Below are positions 1-8,792 of a stretch of 64,000 nucleotides of DNA, in pieces. Position 1 is the stretch's first letter; each line of letters opens with the position of its first letter. Below the pieces are notes generated by a model, which was not told where the DNA came from, made no database searches, and saw only the letters and a program-made list of their open reading frames with translations. The position numbers were made by a program, and so were the translations under genes. The DNA comes from Natrinema ejinorense (GTDB lineage: Archaea > Halobacteriota > Halobacteria > Halobacteriales > Natrialbaceae): NCBI RefSeq assembly GCF_002494345.1, contig NZ_NXNI01000001.1, positions 2,108,001 through 2,172,000 of the forward strand. Reading direction: 5' to 3'.

Positions 1-1
1 C

Positions 2-331
2 CTGCGATTCCCCGAACTCTACCGACAGCTGATCGACGGCGGCGTCGAACTGGTGCTCGTCCCGAGCGCGTGGCCCTACCCGCGTATCGAACACTGGATG
101 ACCCTCTCGCGAGCCCGCGCGATCGAGAATCAGGCCTACGTGGCGACGATCAACGGCTCCGGGGAGTTCGACGACGCCACGCTGCTGGGTCGCTCGAGCG
201 TCTACGACCCCTGGGGAGTCTCGCTGGCCTCGAGCGGCGACGAGCCGGCGCTGGTGACGACCGAGATCGACCCCGAAACGGTCGCCGACGTCCGCGAGGA
301 GTTCCCGGCGTTGCGGGATCGTCGGTACTGA
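2..331 (+). CDS. Carbon-nitrogen hydrolase (nitrilase family), C-terminal part
   Basis: The reading frame is open from the left edge and ends at 331. It encodes the last ~109 residues of a carbon-nitrogen hydrolase, an amidase/nitrilase-type enzyme that hydrolyses non-peptide C-N bonds with a Glu-Lys-Cys triad. The fragment opens with LRFPELYRQL, the segment that normally directly follows the catalytic Cys, so the active-site residues lie just outside the window. The family hallmarks VPSAWP and HWMTLSRARAIENQAYV (the helix and strand after the nucleophile) are present, as is the usual GRSSVYDPWG segment. The C-terminus is complete. The substrate cannot be told from this part. Confidence 0.9.
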   Translation: MRFPELYRQLIDGGVELVLVPSAWPYPRIEHWMTLSRARAIENQAYVATINGSGEFDDATLLGRSSVYDPWGVSLASSGDEPALVTTEIDPETVADVREEFPALRDRRY

Positions 332-1020
332 CTCCCCAGTGACACTGGCAGGTGAGGACGTATCACCGGGCGGTTGCGACCGCTGATTTTTTATTTCGGC
401 GCGTCTTCCCTACGGTTGCCGGCACGGACGCTTTTCACGTCTACTCCGGCATTGCGCGTCGCTCCGGCCCGTCGCGCGCTCGGTTCCCGGGAACCGAGCA
501 TCCACGCCCGCACCCGTCTCCTCGTCCCACCTTTCACGATCGCTCTCGTTGTCACTCGCGCTCTCGCTGTCACTCGCGCTCTCGCTGTAGCTGACGCGCT
601 CGCTGTAACTCGTTCGAGAGCCGTTTCGAACCTGGGATTCGCTGACCCGGATCCGGATCACACGGCCCCGTCCGCGAAGTGGAGTTCGTCCGAGCGGACT
701 GTGGCAACAGTTCGACCAGTTGTACGAATGGAACAGTCGCGGGTGTGACATGATCTCAACGGAGACGAGTGTGGTGCTCTCGTGGCAACACGGAATCGCC
801 ACACCCTCCCCAACCGATTCGCTCACGCCCGACGGCAGACGCTTTGCGTCTTCCGAACCGTCACTCGCTTCGCTCGCGACGACCTCGCGCGGCTTCGAGC
901 CGCGGCTCACAGTCGTTCACCGCGCCACGGCGCGCGCCACCGCATACCGGTTGACCATCCGTCTCGAGTAGCTGCGACCGATCGTGATGGGGCGGGCGGA
1001 ACCGTCTCGGAGTCCTCGAG
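332..1020. other. 689-bp gap without a convincing gene
   Basis: No ORF here looks like a haloarchaeal protein: the 166-codon minus-strand frame is Ser/Arg-rich and lacks acidic bias. The stretch holds an AT-rich patch near 383-400 (tttttatttcgg), a short tandem repeat at 551-604, and degenerate Ser/Arg-coding sequence typical of haloarchaeal spacer DNA. Confidence 0.6.
551..604. repeat. 18-bp tandem repeat, 2 exact copies plus one degenerate
   Basis: The unit gtcactcgcgctctcgct occurs exactly at 551-568 and 569-586. A degraded third unit (gtagctgacgcgctcgct) follows at 587-604. It lies in the gene-free spacer and has no evident function. Confidence 0.8.
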
Positions 1021-1779
1021 TCAGAACGGGAAACCGCCGTAACGGAGATAGACCATATCGAGGATCAAGAGGAGTTGGAAGACGCCCTGCACACCGCCGA
1101 GCATCGCGTTCTGCTGGCCGATGGTGGCGATGAGCGACGGATCGGGGTCGGCCGAGCGCATCTCCCGGTACATCCGAAGCTCCCCGGGCAACAGGAAGCC
1201 AAAGCCCTGGACCGAGAGGACCGTGACGATGCCGAGCGCGACGGCGACCGTGGGCTCGGTCATCGCGAACTCGTCGATCGTGAGCGCGACCCAGGCCAGC
1301 GAGCCGACCGTGGCGAGGGCGAAGGGGACCTGCCAGCGCCGGTCGCCCCACGCGTTCAATCGCCAGCCCAGCAACAGGAGGATCGGAATCAGGTTCACCG
1401 CGGTGAACAGCGCCAGCCACGATTCGGCGTGGGGGAAGATGCCGATCCGCTGGGCGAGCGTGATGCCACCCCCGATCGTGACGAACGCCAGCGACGGCAG
1501 GAGGAACGCCGTCTTGGGCGTGAGCCGCTGGAACACTGCCGAACTCTGTTCGTCGTCGAGGCCGCCGACGACCGGGCCGAGAACGGCACCCATGAAGACA
1601 TCGATCCCCGTCCAGAGGACCCCAGCCATCACGTGGACGTAGGTGTGCCCCTGTACCGTCGCGACCGTCACCGCGTAGCCGAGCGCAGCCAACGGCAGCA
1701 ATACGACGGCCACGGCGAAGGCCGGATTCGCCCGCTGTCCCATTCCCCTGATCGTTCCGCGAACAGTCGCCGTCGACAT
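1021..1779 (-). CDS. Multi-pass membrane protein, CopD/DUF2269-like
   Basis: 252 residues with about six or seven hydrophobic segments. Residues ~20-40, the HVMAGVLWTGIDVFMG stretch (~49-64), and ~90-105 carry small-residue-rich helices, and a short tail ends in YGGFPF. The His-Val-Met-Ala-Gly-x-Leu-Trp-x-Gly pattern resembles the heme or copper helix of CopD/DUF2269-type integral membrane proteins, but the substrate is unknown. The ATG at 1779 is supported by a TATA-like box at 1805-1813 (gatataaat read on the minus strand, gatttatat), about 30 bp upstream, so the transcript is probably leaderless. A perfect inverted repeat sits just upstream at 1846-1869. No operon partner is adjacent. Confidence 0.75.
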   Translation of the reverse strand: MSTATVRGTIRGMGQRANPAFAVAVVLLPLAALGYAVTVATVQGHTYVHVMAGVLWTGIDVFMGAVLGPVVGGLDDEQSSAVFQRLTPKTAFLLPSLAFVTIGGGITLAQRIGIFPHAESWLALFTAVNLIPILLLLGWRLNAWGDRRWQVPFALATVGSLAWVALTIDEFAMTEPTVAVALGIVTVLSVQGFGFLLPGELRMYREMRSADPDPSLIATIGQQNAMLGGVQGVFQLLLILDMVYLRYGGFPF

Positions 1780-1845
1780 ATCGGGAAGCTACTACAACTA
1801 ATGCGATATAAATCATGTTCCTGGAGCAACGGCTACCGGAAAAGC

Positions 1846-1869
1846 GTACACGTACCCGGTAACGTGTAC
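1846..1869. promoter_or_regulatory. Perfect 8-bp inverted repeat upstream of the 1779 gene
   Basis: GTACACGT (1846-1853) and ACGTGTAC (1862-1869) are exact reverse complements separated by an 8-bp spacer. The site lies directly upstream of the BRE/TATA region of the leftward membrane-protein gene. That placement suits an activator or a dimeric regulator operator. No binding factor can be named. Confidence 0.5.
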
Positions 1870-2005
1870 AAATCGTGAATTTGCGATCATTTCAGTACAA
1901 AAATAATTCCTGCGTTCCGGAAGACCGATCACGGAGCCGGATGGCGATGCCGCCGAGGGAGACGTTGAAACCGCCTCGAGGCGCTTTCGTCGACCGAGCC
2001 GGTAG

Positions 2006-3196
2006 TTACCGATCCCGCTCGACGGTTTCGCCGGGACGGGTAGTCGCCCCGGTCTCGAGTTTCAGGCCCGGCGTCAGACTCGTGTTGATACCGGTCTTGA
2101 CCCCGTCGCCGGCGACGACGCCGAACTTCCGTCGCCCCGTCGAGACGCGCTCGCCCTTGACCGTGAACCGGATATCGGCGTCGTCGTGTCTGAGGTTCGC
2201 CACGTTCGTCCCCGCGCCGAGGTTGACGTCTCGCCCGAGGACGCTGTCGCCGACGTAGGAGAGGTGGCTGACCGAGGTCCCGCGCGAAATCACGCTGTTC
2301 TTGATTTCGACGGCGTGACCCACTTCCGCATCGGGCTCGATCAGCGTCGCACCACGCACGTAGGCGTTGGGTCCGACCGACGCTCCCTCGCGGATCAGCG
2401 CCGGCCCTTCGATCACGACGCCGGGTTCGACCGTCGCGCCGTCCTCGACGACGACCGCCCCCTCGAGGGTCGCGTCCTCGCTCACGTCGCCGTCGATCCG
2501 CCGGTCGAGGTCGGCGAGTTTCCACTCGTTGGCCTCGAGTAACTCCCAGGGGCGGCCGACATCGAGCCACCGCTCGAGGGTGATCGGCGTCGTCTCGTAC
2601 TCGTCGATCACCCGCGCGACGACGTCGGTGATCTCGTGTTCGCCCCGCTCGCTCGCCGGAACGTCGAGCCACTCGCGGGCCGCGGCCGGGAACGCGTAGG
2701 CCCCGGCGTTGGCCAGGTTCGTCGGCGGGTCGTCGGGTTTTTCGGTGATCCCCGTTACGCAGCCCTCACCGCTTCCGTCGGTACTGAGCACGCCGTAATT
2801 GCTCGGCTCGGCGACTTCGATCGCACAGACGGCCGGGCACGCATCGAACAACCGGTCGATCGCGGCCCGGTCGTAGAGGTTGTCACCGTTCAGGACGGCG
2901 AAGGGACCCTCGAGGTGGTCTCGAGCGGCGTTGACCGCGTCGGCTGTCCCGGCCTGTTCGTCCTGGAGCGCATAGGAGACGGACACGCCTCGATACTCGG
3001 GACCGAAGTAGTCCCGGACCGTCTCGCCCTCGTAGCCGATGACGAGGACGATCTCCTCGGCCCCGGCATCGATGGCCGCGTCGACGGTGTGCGCCACGAG
3101 CGGTCGATCGGCGACCGGAAGCATCGGCTTCGGAACCGATTCCGACAGCGGTCGCATCCGTGTCCCCTGACCTGCGGCGAGAACGACTGCCTTCAT
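2006..3196 (-). CDS. Bifunctional sugar-1-phosphate nucleotidylyltransferase with left-handed beta-helix domain
   Basis: 396 residues. The N-terminal half is a nucleotidyltransferase domain: the signature LAAGQGTRMRPLSESVPKPM is at residues ~5-25, the metal-binding GDN at ~107 (FAVLNGDNLYD), and a conserved EKP at ~140. From ~245 onward the chain is a hexapeptide-repeat left-handed beta-helix (GATVEPGVVIEGPALIREG and following), as in GlmU/ST0452-type enzymes. It likely makes an NDP-sugar, with an acetyltransferase-like C-terminal domain, for surface-glycan or N-glycan precursors; the exact sugar is not determined. I chose the ATG at 3196 because the family start is MKAVVLAAG and the 37 upstream codons run into a dispersed repeat. 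The 83-bp palindromic element at 3279 sits in its promoter region. Confidence 0.9.
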   Translation of the reverse strand: MKAVVLAAGQGTRMRPLSESVPKPMLPVADRPLVAHTVDAAIDAGAEEIVLVIGYEGETVRDYFGPEYRGVSVSYALQDEQAGTADAVNAARDHLEGPFAVLNGDNLYDRAAIDRLFDACPAVCAIEVAEPSNYGVLSTDGSGEGCVTGITEKPDDPPTNLANAGAYAFPAAAREWLDVPASERGEHEITDVVARVIDEYETTPITLERWLDVGRPWELLEANEWKLADLDRRIDGDVSEDATLEGAVVVEDGATVEPGVVIEGPALIREGASVGPNAYVRGATLIEPDAEVGHAVEIKNSVISRGTSVSHLSYVGDSVLGRDVNLGAGTNVANLRHDDADIRFTVKGERVSTGRRKFGVVAGDGVKTGINTSLTPGLKLETGATTRPGETVERDR

Positions 3197-3278
3197 GTAC
3201 TCGCCCCTTCCACGAATCGTCGGATAAGCGGTTCGTTTACCAATGAACACTGAGAGCGATAGGCATTGCTTATGGTAA

Positions 3279-3362
3279 TATAGTAGCCACTGCAAGTCAC
3301 TGCACACCCGATCGCACGACAGCAGTGCGATCAGTGTGGAAATCGTTGCAGTCGTTACTATA
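3279..3362 (+). repeat. Palindromic dispersed element, copy 1
   Basis: 84 bp bounded by imperfect terminal inverted repeats: TATAGTAGCCACTGCAA on the left, and TTGCAGTCGTTACTATA on the right (its reverse complement matches 15 of 17). The core holds a second palindrome around CGATCGCAC/GTGCGATC (3310-3332). The same element occurs at 20944, 36878 and 43370. It contains no ORF and lies between the aldehyde dehydrogenase and nucleotidylyltransferase genes. Confidence 0.85.
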
Positions 3363-3451
3363 GGCGCTGGAACGATGCCAGGGCAGTGCTGACGATGCGA
3401 CAGCGATCCGCCGGAACCGTGCGTGGGTTCGCCGGGTCTCGCCGACTGGTG

Positions 3452-5029
3452 TCAGTCCTCGGACGTCTTGATGTCGGCCGAGAGTCCCTGGGCCATCTCG
3501 ATGTCCGTCGAATTGTTCATCGTCCACGCGGTGCGTTCGGTGACGGCTTCGATGGCCTCCCGAGCGCTCGGGTAGCCGTTGCCGGACTTCTTGACGCCGC
3601 CGAAGGGTAACTGCACTTCGGCACCGATACACGGCAGGTTCGCGTACGCGAGGCCGAGGTCGGCGTGGTCCCGGAAGTAGTTGATCTGGCGGTAGTCCTC
3701 CGAGATGATCGCCCCCGCCAGCCCGTAGGGGGTGTCGTTGTGGATCTCGACCGCGTTCTCGATGTCGCCCGAATATTCGATGAGCGCGACGTGGGGGCCG
3801 AAACACTCCTCGTTCAGACACCGCAGGTCGGATTCGTAGTCGATTTCGTAGACGAACGGGCCGACCCAGTGGCCGTCCGCGTAGCCGTCGGGAACCTCCT
3901 CGTCCGCGAGGTCGAACCGATCGACCAGCACGGTCGCGCCCTCCTCGCGGGCGAGGTCGTTGTACCCTCGGATCTTCTCGACGTGGTCGGCCTCGATGAC
4001 CGGCCCCATGAAGGTGTCTTCCTCGAGCGGATCGCCGACTGCGATCCCCTCGGCGATGTCGACGAAGCGGGCTTTGAACTCGTCGTAGACGTCCTCGTGG
4101 ACGATCAGGCGCTCGCTCGAGACGCAGCGCTGCCCCGTCGTCTTGAAGCTCGACATGACTGCCGAGTGGACGGCGATGTCCAGGTCCGCCTCCCCGGTGA
4201 CGACGATCCCGTTCTTGCCGCCCATCTCGCAGGCCGCGAGTTTGCCGGGCTCGCCGCCGACTTTGCCGGCGATCTCGTGGCCGACCTCCGCGGAGCCGGT
4301 AAACAGGACCGTATCGACTCGGTCGTCGTCGGTGATCGCCGCGCCGGCGTCGCCAAAGCCCTGTACCATGTTGAAGACACCCTCCGGGATTCCGGCGTCC
4401 TCGAACATCTCGGCGATGATCTGGCCACACCAGGGCGTCTGCTCGGCCGGTTTCCAGACGACGGTGTTGCCCTCGACCAGGGCGATGGCCATATGCCAGA
4501 AGGGGATCGCGACCGGGAAGTTCCAGGGCGTGATACAGCCGACGACGCCGCGGGGTTTGCGCCGCATAGAGGAGTCCTTCCCCGCGACCTCGGAGGGGAC
4601 TACGTCGCCGTGGGGATGGCGCGCGTTGCCGGCCGCCCACTCGACCATGTGCCAGGCCTCGGTGACGTCGGCTTTCCCTTCCGAAATCTCCTTGCCACAC
4701 TCCTTCGAGACGATCTCTCCTAACTCCTCGTGGCGGTCACGCAGTTCGTGGTAGATCTCCCAGAGGTACTCCGCACGGTCGATATACGACAGTGCGCGCC
4801 ACTCCTCGAAGGCGTCCGTTGCGGCCTCGAGAGCCGCGTCGACGTCGGCCGCCGTCCCGCGCTCGAACGTCGCCAGCGTCTCGCCGGTTGCGGGGTTCTC
4901 GCTCTCGAAGGAGTCGCTCTCGGCGGACTCCGTCCGACCGCTCGCGGGACGGCCGCCCGCGCTGGGCCCGTCCGTCCACTCGCCGCCGATGTAGTGGCCG
5001 TGTCGCTGTTCGGTGACGTGCTCGCTCAT
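3452..5029 (-). CDS. NAD(P)-dependent aldehyde dehydrogenase
   Basis: 525 residues of the ALDH superfamily, which oxidises an aldehyde to its carboxylic acid. Visible motifs are the N-terminal YIGGEWTDG; the cofactor-site segment PWNFPVAIPFWHMAIALVEG (~165-184) and VVWKPAEQTP (~187-196); FTGSAEVG (~243-250); the general-base Glu in CEMGGKNG (~268); and the nucleophile Cys in TTGQRCVSSERL (~300). EECFGPH and the C-terminal PFGGVKKSGNGYPS are also intact, so it should be active. It is slightly longer than the ~480-500 usual length because of a Ser/Glu-rich insert at ~17-45. It reads leftward, 92 bp after the LutB-like gene, so it may be in the same transcription unit. The substrate is unknown. 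Confidence 0.92.
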   Translation of the reverse strand: MSEHVTEQRHGHYIGGEWTDGPSAGGRPASGRTESAESDSFESENPATGETLATFERGTAADVDAALEAATDAFEEWRALSYIDRAEYLWEIYHELRDRHEELGEIVSKECGKEISEGKADVTEAWHMVEWAAGNARHPHGDVVPSEVAGKDSSMRRKPRGVVGCITPWNFPVAIPFWHMAIALVEGNTVVWKPAEQTPWCGQIIAEMFEDAGIPEGVFNMVQGFGDAGAAITDDDRVDTVLFTGSAEVGHEIAGKVGGEPGKLAACEMGGKNGIVVTGEADLDIAVHSAVMSSFKTTGQRCVSSERLIVHEDVYDEFKARFVDIAEGIAVGDPLEEDTFMGPVIEADHVEKIRGYNDLAREEGATVLVDRFDLADEEVPDGYADGHWVGPFVYEIDYESDLRCLNEECFGPHVALIEYSGDIENAVEIHNDTPYGLAGAIISEDYRQINYFRDHADLGLAYANLPCIGAEVQLPFGGVKKSGNGYPSAREAIEAVTERTAWTMNNSTDIEMAQGLSADIKTSED

Positions 5030-5121
5030 GCTCGAACGGAGGACGGGCGCAGTGAAAATCCTGGTGGTCGTTCACACAGTTCGAGTCGGCCTCGAACCCC
5101 TATCGCGTTGAAAGACGGTCG

Positions 5122-7422
5122 TTACGCCCGATAGCTACCGGGCGTGAGCAACTCGATCGGATGTGGCACGTCCCGCTCGAGCAGCGTCTCGAGCTGGTCG
5201 CCACAGGAGGTTCCGGAGGCGACGACCGTGTCCGCGCCCTCGAGTTGCCCAGCCAGTCGTTCGCCGACGTCCATACTGAGTTCGTAATACTCTCGCTTGT
5301 AACCGAAGGAGCCGGCCATGCCACAACACTCGGCGTCGGAGGTCGTGGGTGCGTAGCCACACCGCTCGAGGACGGCGACGGTCGGTGCCTCGAGATCGAG
5401 CGTGCGTTGCTGGCAGTGGGAGTGATAGGCGACCGGCTCCGCGCCGTCGCCGGTCGACAGCGCCGACGGGTCGGCACCGTTCTCGAGGAGCCCGTAGACG
5501 TACTCGCAGATCTCGTAGCTGCCCTCCCGGAGGCGCTCGGACGAGCTCTCGGGCAGCAGGCGTTCGTACTCGCGATGCATGGCCGCCAGATCCGAGGGTT
5601 CGATGACGACCACGTCCCGGCCGGCGTCGAGGTCCTCGGCCAGCGCGGCGTAGACCCGACTCGCCTGCCGGTCCGCCGTCGCGATCATCCCCTGGGAAAG
5701 AGCCGCTCGTCCGCTCTCGGGGAGGTCCGGCACGCGGACCGGGACGCCCAGCGCCTCGAGCGTGCGGACGGCTGCCTTCCCGCGCTCGGTGTCGACGTAG
5801 TTCGTGTAGACATCCGGATAGAGGACGACCTCGCGGTCGACGTCGGCCCCGCCGCCCCGAGCCGCGGCTTGGTCCGCCCGTCTGCTCGAGGCGGCGAAGC
5901 CACCTCGCTTCTCGAACCAGTCGACGAGCGATTCCCGCCGGAAGGTCGGGAGGTCGCGCCGGCGATCGATACCGAGGGTTCGCTCGAGCGCTGCGCGGAC
6001 GGGGCCGGCGTCGGCCAGCCAGTTCGAGACCGGCGCGGTCGCGCTGGCGGCCTTCGCGACGGTGCCGATGTTGCCGAAAAAGCGCTTGCCGGGGTCGAGC
6101 CCGCCCGTTTCCTCGTCGGGCGTGAGGCCGTCGACGAGGAAGTCGTAGGCCTCGGGCTCGTCGCTGCGGTTGACCCGATCCCTGACGACGGTGTTGATCC
6201 ACGGGATGTCGATCTTCACCGGGCAGGCGTCCACGCAGTTCGTACAGCCGGTACAGAGGTCGTTGAACTCGGCTGCGGAGTCCTGGCCGTGGACGCCGGC
6301 CTCCCAGCCGGTGGCGATGCCGCCCGAATAGGTCTCGCCGCCGAAGCCGTGGCCGCCGACGGACTGGAAGTTCGCACAGGAGTTCGAGCAGGCACCACAG
6401 CGAATGCAGTACAGCGTCTCCCGGAGCTGGTCGTCCTCGCGCATGTCCATGCGGCCGTTATCGAGCAAGACGAGGTGGAACTCGCGGTCCGGGTCCCCGG
6501 TTGCGCCCGCCGCTCCCCCGCCCCCGCCAGCCGTAATCGGCTCATCCGGCGAATCGAACTCCAGCGTCGGGGAGTCAGTCGGCGGCGTGAGCATCGTCAC
6601 GTACTGGGAGATCGGCTGGCCCGTCGCGCTCTTGGCGATGAGATCGACGAACGGCTTGAGGTCCGACAGCGTCGGGATCAGCTTCTCGACGCCCGCGATC
6701 GCGACGTGCGTGTCGGGCGTGACCGCACACTTGCGGGCGTTGCCCTCGTTCGTGACCAGCGTGATCGTCCCGCTGTCGGCGACGACGAAGTTCGCGCCGG
6801 TGATTCCGACGTCGGCATCCGTGATGATCTCGCCGAGGTGGTCACGCGCGAAGCGGGTCAGTTCTCCGGCCGTCTCGAAGGGCTCGTCGGGATCGAACCG
6901 CTCGTTGAACAGGTCGGCGATCTCCGCTCGAGAGAGGTGCATCGCCGGGCCGACGATGTGGGAGGGCGTGTCGTCGGCGACCTGCAGGACCCACTCGCCG
7001 AGGTCGGTCTCGGTGACCGCGATCCCGTCGGCCTCGAGCGCGTCGTTGAGATCGATCTCCTCGGTCGTCATGGACTTCGATTTGACGACCGACGGCTCGT
7101 CCACAGCGTCCGTCGGCCCGTTTTGCTCGACCACGTCGGCCACGTACGCGTTCGCGTCCGCGGCGTCGTCCGCGACGTAGACGGTACCGCCGTTTGCCTC
7201 GACCGCCTCGCGAACGGTCTCGATCAGCTCGGGGAGATCGTCGATGGCGTCTTCCTTGATCGCTCGCGCGTCGGTTCGCAACGCCTCGAGGTCGTCGGTC
7301 GCGTCGTAGACGTCACCGCGGCGCGCGTTCGAGGCACTCGTCTGCGCGTGGATCGCGTCGCCTTCGGTCTCGAGCAGGTGTCGGATGCGATCGGCCTGCT
7401 GGGAGCGCGTGCGCTGTGCCAT
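5122..7422 (-). CDS. LutB-LutA-type fusion: LUD domain, 4Fe-4S ferredoxin and CCG domains (lactate oxidation)
   Basis: 766 residues. The N-terminal ~300 residues form a LUD domain, with the family signature VVKSKSMTTEEIDLNDALE at ~107-125 and GITGANFVVADSGTI at ~213-227. A paired ferredoxin domain follows: CIRCGACSNSCANF at ~339 and CTGCTNCVDACPVKI at ~389. The C-terminal third resembles LutA/heterodisulfide-reductase CCG proteins and carries CCGMAGSFGYKREYY at ~699. In bacteria LutA, LutB and LutC jointly oxidise L-lactate to pyruvate through Fe-S clusters. Here LutB and LutA functions appear joined in one polypeptide, an inference from domain order. Its ATG directly abuts the stop codon of the upstream LutC-like gene, so the two are translationally linked. 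Confidence 0.88.
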   Translation of the reverse strand: MAQRTRSQQADRIRHLLETEGDAIHAQTSASNARRGDVYDATDDLEALRTDARAIKEDAIDDLPELIETVREAVEANGGTVYVADDAADANAYVADVVEQNGPTDAVDEPSVVKSKSMTTEEIDLNDALEADGIAVTETDLGEWVLQVADDTPSHIVGPAMHLSRAEIADLFNERFDPDEPFETAGELTRFARDHLGEIITDADVGITGANFVVADSGTITLVTNEGNARKCAVTPDTHVAIAGVEKLIPTLSDLKPFVDLIAKSATGQPISQYVTMLTPPTDSPTLEFDSPDEPITAGGGGGAAGATGDPDREFHLVLLDNGRMDMREDDQLRETLYCIRCGACSNSCANFQSVGGHGFGGETYSGGIATGWEAGVHGQDSAAEFNDLCTGCTNCVDACPVKIDIPWINTVVRDRVNRSDEPEAYDFLVDGLTPDEETGGLDPGKRFFGNIGTVAKAASATAPVSNWLADAGPVRAALERTLGIDRRRDLPTFRRESLVDWFEKRGGFAASSRRADQAAARGGGADVDREVVLYPDVYTNYVDTERGKAAVRTLEALGVPVRVPDLPESGRAALSQGMIATADRQASRVYAALAEDLDAGRDVVVIEPSDLAAMHREYERLLPESSSERLREGSYEICEYVYGLLENGADPSALSTGDGAEPVAYHSHCQQRTLDLEAPTVAVLERCGYAPTTSDAECCGMAGSFGYKREYYELSMDVGERLAGQLEGADTVVASGTSCGDQLETLLERDVPHPIELLTPGSYRA

Positions 7423-7929
7423 CTACCGATCCTCCAGGACGATCACGCGGACGGTACCCGGGCCGTGGACGCCGTGGACGAGATCGCCCATGTCGGCCGT
7501 CGCACTTCGGCCGGTCGCGAAGACGACGCTCTCCCGGCCGGCGTCGAACCCGTCGGCGAGACGGGTGAAGCCGGCACTCAGATCCGGGACGACGTCGCTT
7601 TCGGCGACGACCGCGACGTGTCGGTCCGGATAGAGACTGATCGGTTCAGCACCGTCGGCGGTCGATTCGATGGCGACCGTTCCGTACTCCGCGATCGCGA
7701 AGCCAACCGGCGTAACGCCCGTCCGGGCTGCCTCGAGTTGGGCAGTCGTCGGCCCGGTCGTCACGTCGTCGGGAAGCGAGACGCCCTCGAAGGGAAGCGG
7801 CGCACCGACGGCCGGCTCCTCGACGATCGCTTCGATCCGCTCGGTCGCATCGGCAGCCGAAACGCGCTCGAGTTCGACGTCGAGTCCCTCGAGTACGCGT
7901 TCGAACCGACCGACAGTGTCGACTGTCAT
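7423..7929 (-). CDS. LutC-like LUD-domain protein
   Basis: 168 residues consisting of a single LUD (lactate utilisation) domain. The family features GVTPVGFAIAEYGTVAIES (~88-106) and the C-terminal ATADMGDLVHGVHGPGTVRV (~142-161) are recognisable, and both match LutC/YkgG-type subunits. It is the first gene of the leftward pair with the 766-residue LutB-LutA-like gene, with no intergenic base between them. It presumably forms the lactate-dehydrogenase complex with that product in the cytoplasm. Typical LutC proteins are ~200-240 residues, so this one is short and probably lacks an N-terminal extension. Confidence 0.85.
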   Translation of the reverse strand: MTVDTVGRFERVLEGLDVELERVSAADATERIEAIVEEPAVGAPLPFEGVSLPDDVTTGPTTAQLEAARTGVTPVGFAIAEYGTVAIESTADGAEPISLYPDRHVAVVAESDVVPDLSAGFTRLADGFDAGRESVVFATGRSATADMGDLVHGVHGPGTVRVIVLEDR

Positions 7930-8070
7930 CGTCCCACAGGTAGTGGTGAACGGGCAAGATACTGACGGTCGATTCGTTCACCCATCCGTGGAACGGGACG
8001 GTCTCGAGGGATCCGTCGATCGGCACGTCGGCAGGGGAGACGGCGAGCGGTCCGGTCGTTCCCGCGACCC

Positions 8071-8712
8071 TCACTTGTCGCCGACGCCGTCGCGAGCCAG
8101 CCCATCGAGATAGTGATCGAGTTGCGTCCGAACGCCCGCGATCCACCCGTCGTCGTCGGTCGTACTGCCGAGGAGGAGCGCCCCCTCGATACAGAGGTAG
8201 AGCATCCCGGCGACAGCGTCGGGGTCGACCTCGCGAACGGTTCCCTCCTCGATACCCGCTTCGATCAGGGCGGCGAGTCGGTTCCGGGCCATCCGATCGA
8301 AGGAGTCGAAGTGATCCCGATAGGCGGGATCGTGAACCGCCTGGGTTCGCAACTCGAGGATGACGCGATCGATCGTCTCCGAGGCGTAGTCCTCGAGTCG
8401 GTCACCGTCGGCCGTCTCCCCCAGAACGGCGAGATCGAGGAGTCGGTCGAGACTCTCGAGGGCGTTTTCCCCGGTCTCGAAGATGAGTTCGTCGGCGTAC
8501 GTCACGAGCAGCGAGTTGGCGAACTCGAGTAACAGCTCGTCCTTGCTCTCGAAGTGGTGATAGATGGTCGACTTGCTCACCGACGCCTCGTCGGCGACGC
8601 GGCTGATCGAGAGGTCGGCGTAGCCGTCTTCCTCGAGCGTCCGGTAGGTAGCCGCGAAGATCGCTTCTTTCCCGCCGGCCGACTCGTCGAACAGCAGCAT
8701 TCCCTGGTCCAT
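8071..8712 (-). CDS. TetR/AcrR-family transcriptional repressor
   Basis: 213 residues. The N-terminal TetR helix-turn-helix is clear: EAIFAATYRTLEEDGYADLS, then ISRVADEASVSKSTIYHHFES (~36-56). An all-helical ligand-binding domain follows. The next gene, divergently transcribed, is an RND exporter, and two identical 14-bp palindromes lie in its promoter; a third, imperfect copy lies just in front of this gene. This suggests a repressor that controls both the pump and itself. I chose ATG 8712 (MDQGMLLF) over 8742: a TATA-like element at 8734-8743 (cttgtatcgg on the minus strand) is about 26 bp upstream of 8712, giving a leaderless start. The inducer is unknown. Confidence 0.9.
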   Translation of the reverse strand: MDQGMLLFDESAGGKEAIFAATYRTLEEDGYADLSISRVADEASVSKSTIYHHFESKDELLLEFANSLLVTYADELIFETGENALESLDRLLDLAVLGETADGDRLEDYASETIDRVILELRTQAVHDPAYRDHFDSFDRMARNRLAALIEAGIEEGTVREVDPDAVAGMLYLCIEGALLLGSTTDDDGWIAGVRTQLDHYLDGLARDGVGDK

Positions 8713-8716
8713 CCTG

Positions 8717-8730
8717 ACCGACTGTTCGGT
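8717..8730. promoter_or_regulatory. Imperfect TetR operator in front of the tetR gene
   Basis: ACCGACTGTTCGGT matches the perfect operator ACCGAACGTTCGGT at 12 of 14 positions. It lies between the proposed TATA element and the start codon of the leftward regulator, a classic position for autorepression. Confidence 0.55.
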
Positions 8731-8792
8731 CGACCGATACAAGAAGGCCGCGGGCTCGCCGCTCCGTTTCGACGCGGGAACGAACCCCCATC

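Noticed and set aside
551-604. Tandem 18-bp repeat considered as a CRISPR-like array
   Set aside because: Units are directly adjacent without spacers and there are only two exact copies.
410-910. 166-codon minus-strand frame in the first spacer
   Set aside because: Low-complexity Ser/Glu/Arg text from a tandem repeat region; not acidic in the haloarchaeal way and has no family match.
5161-7965. 934-codon plus-strand frame opposite the LutB-LutA gene
   Set aside because: Antisense to two clear Fe-S/LUD genes. The product is Arg/Val/Gly-rich without recognisable folds.
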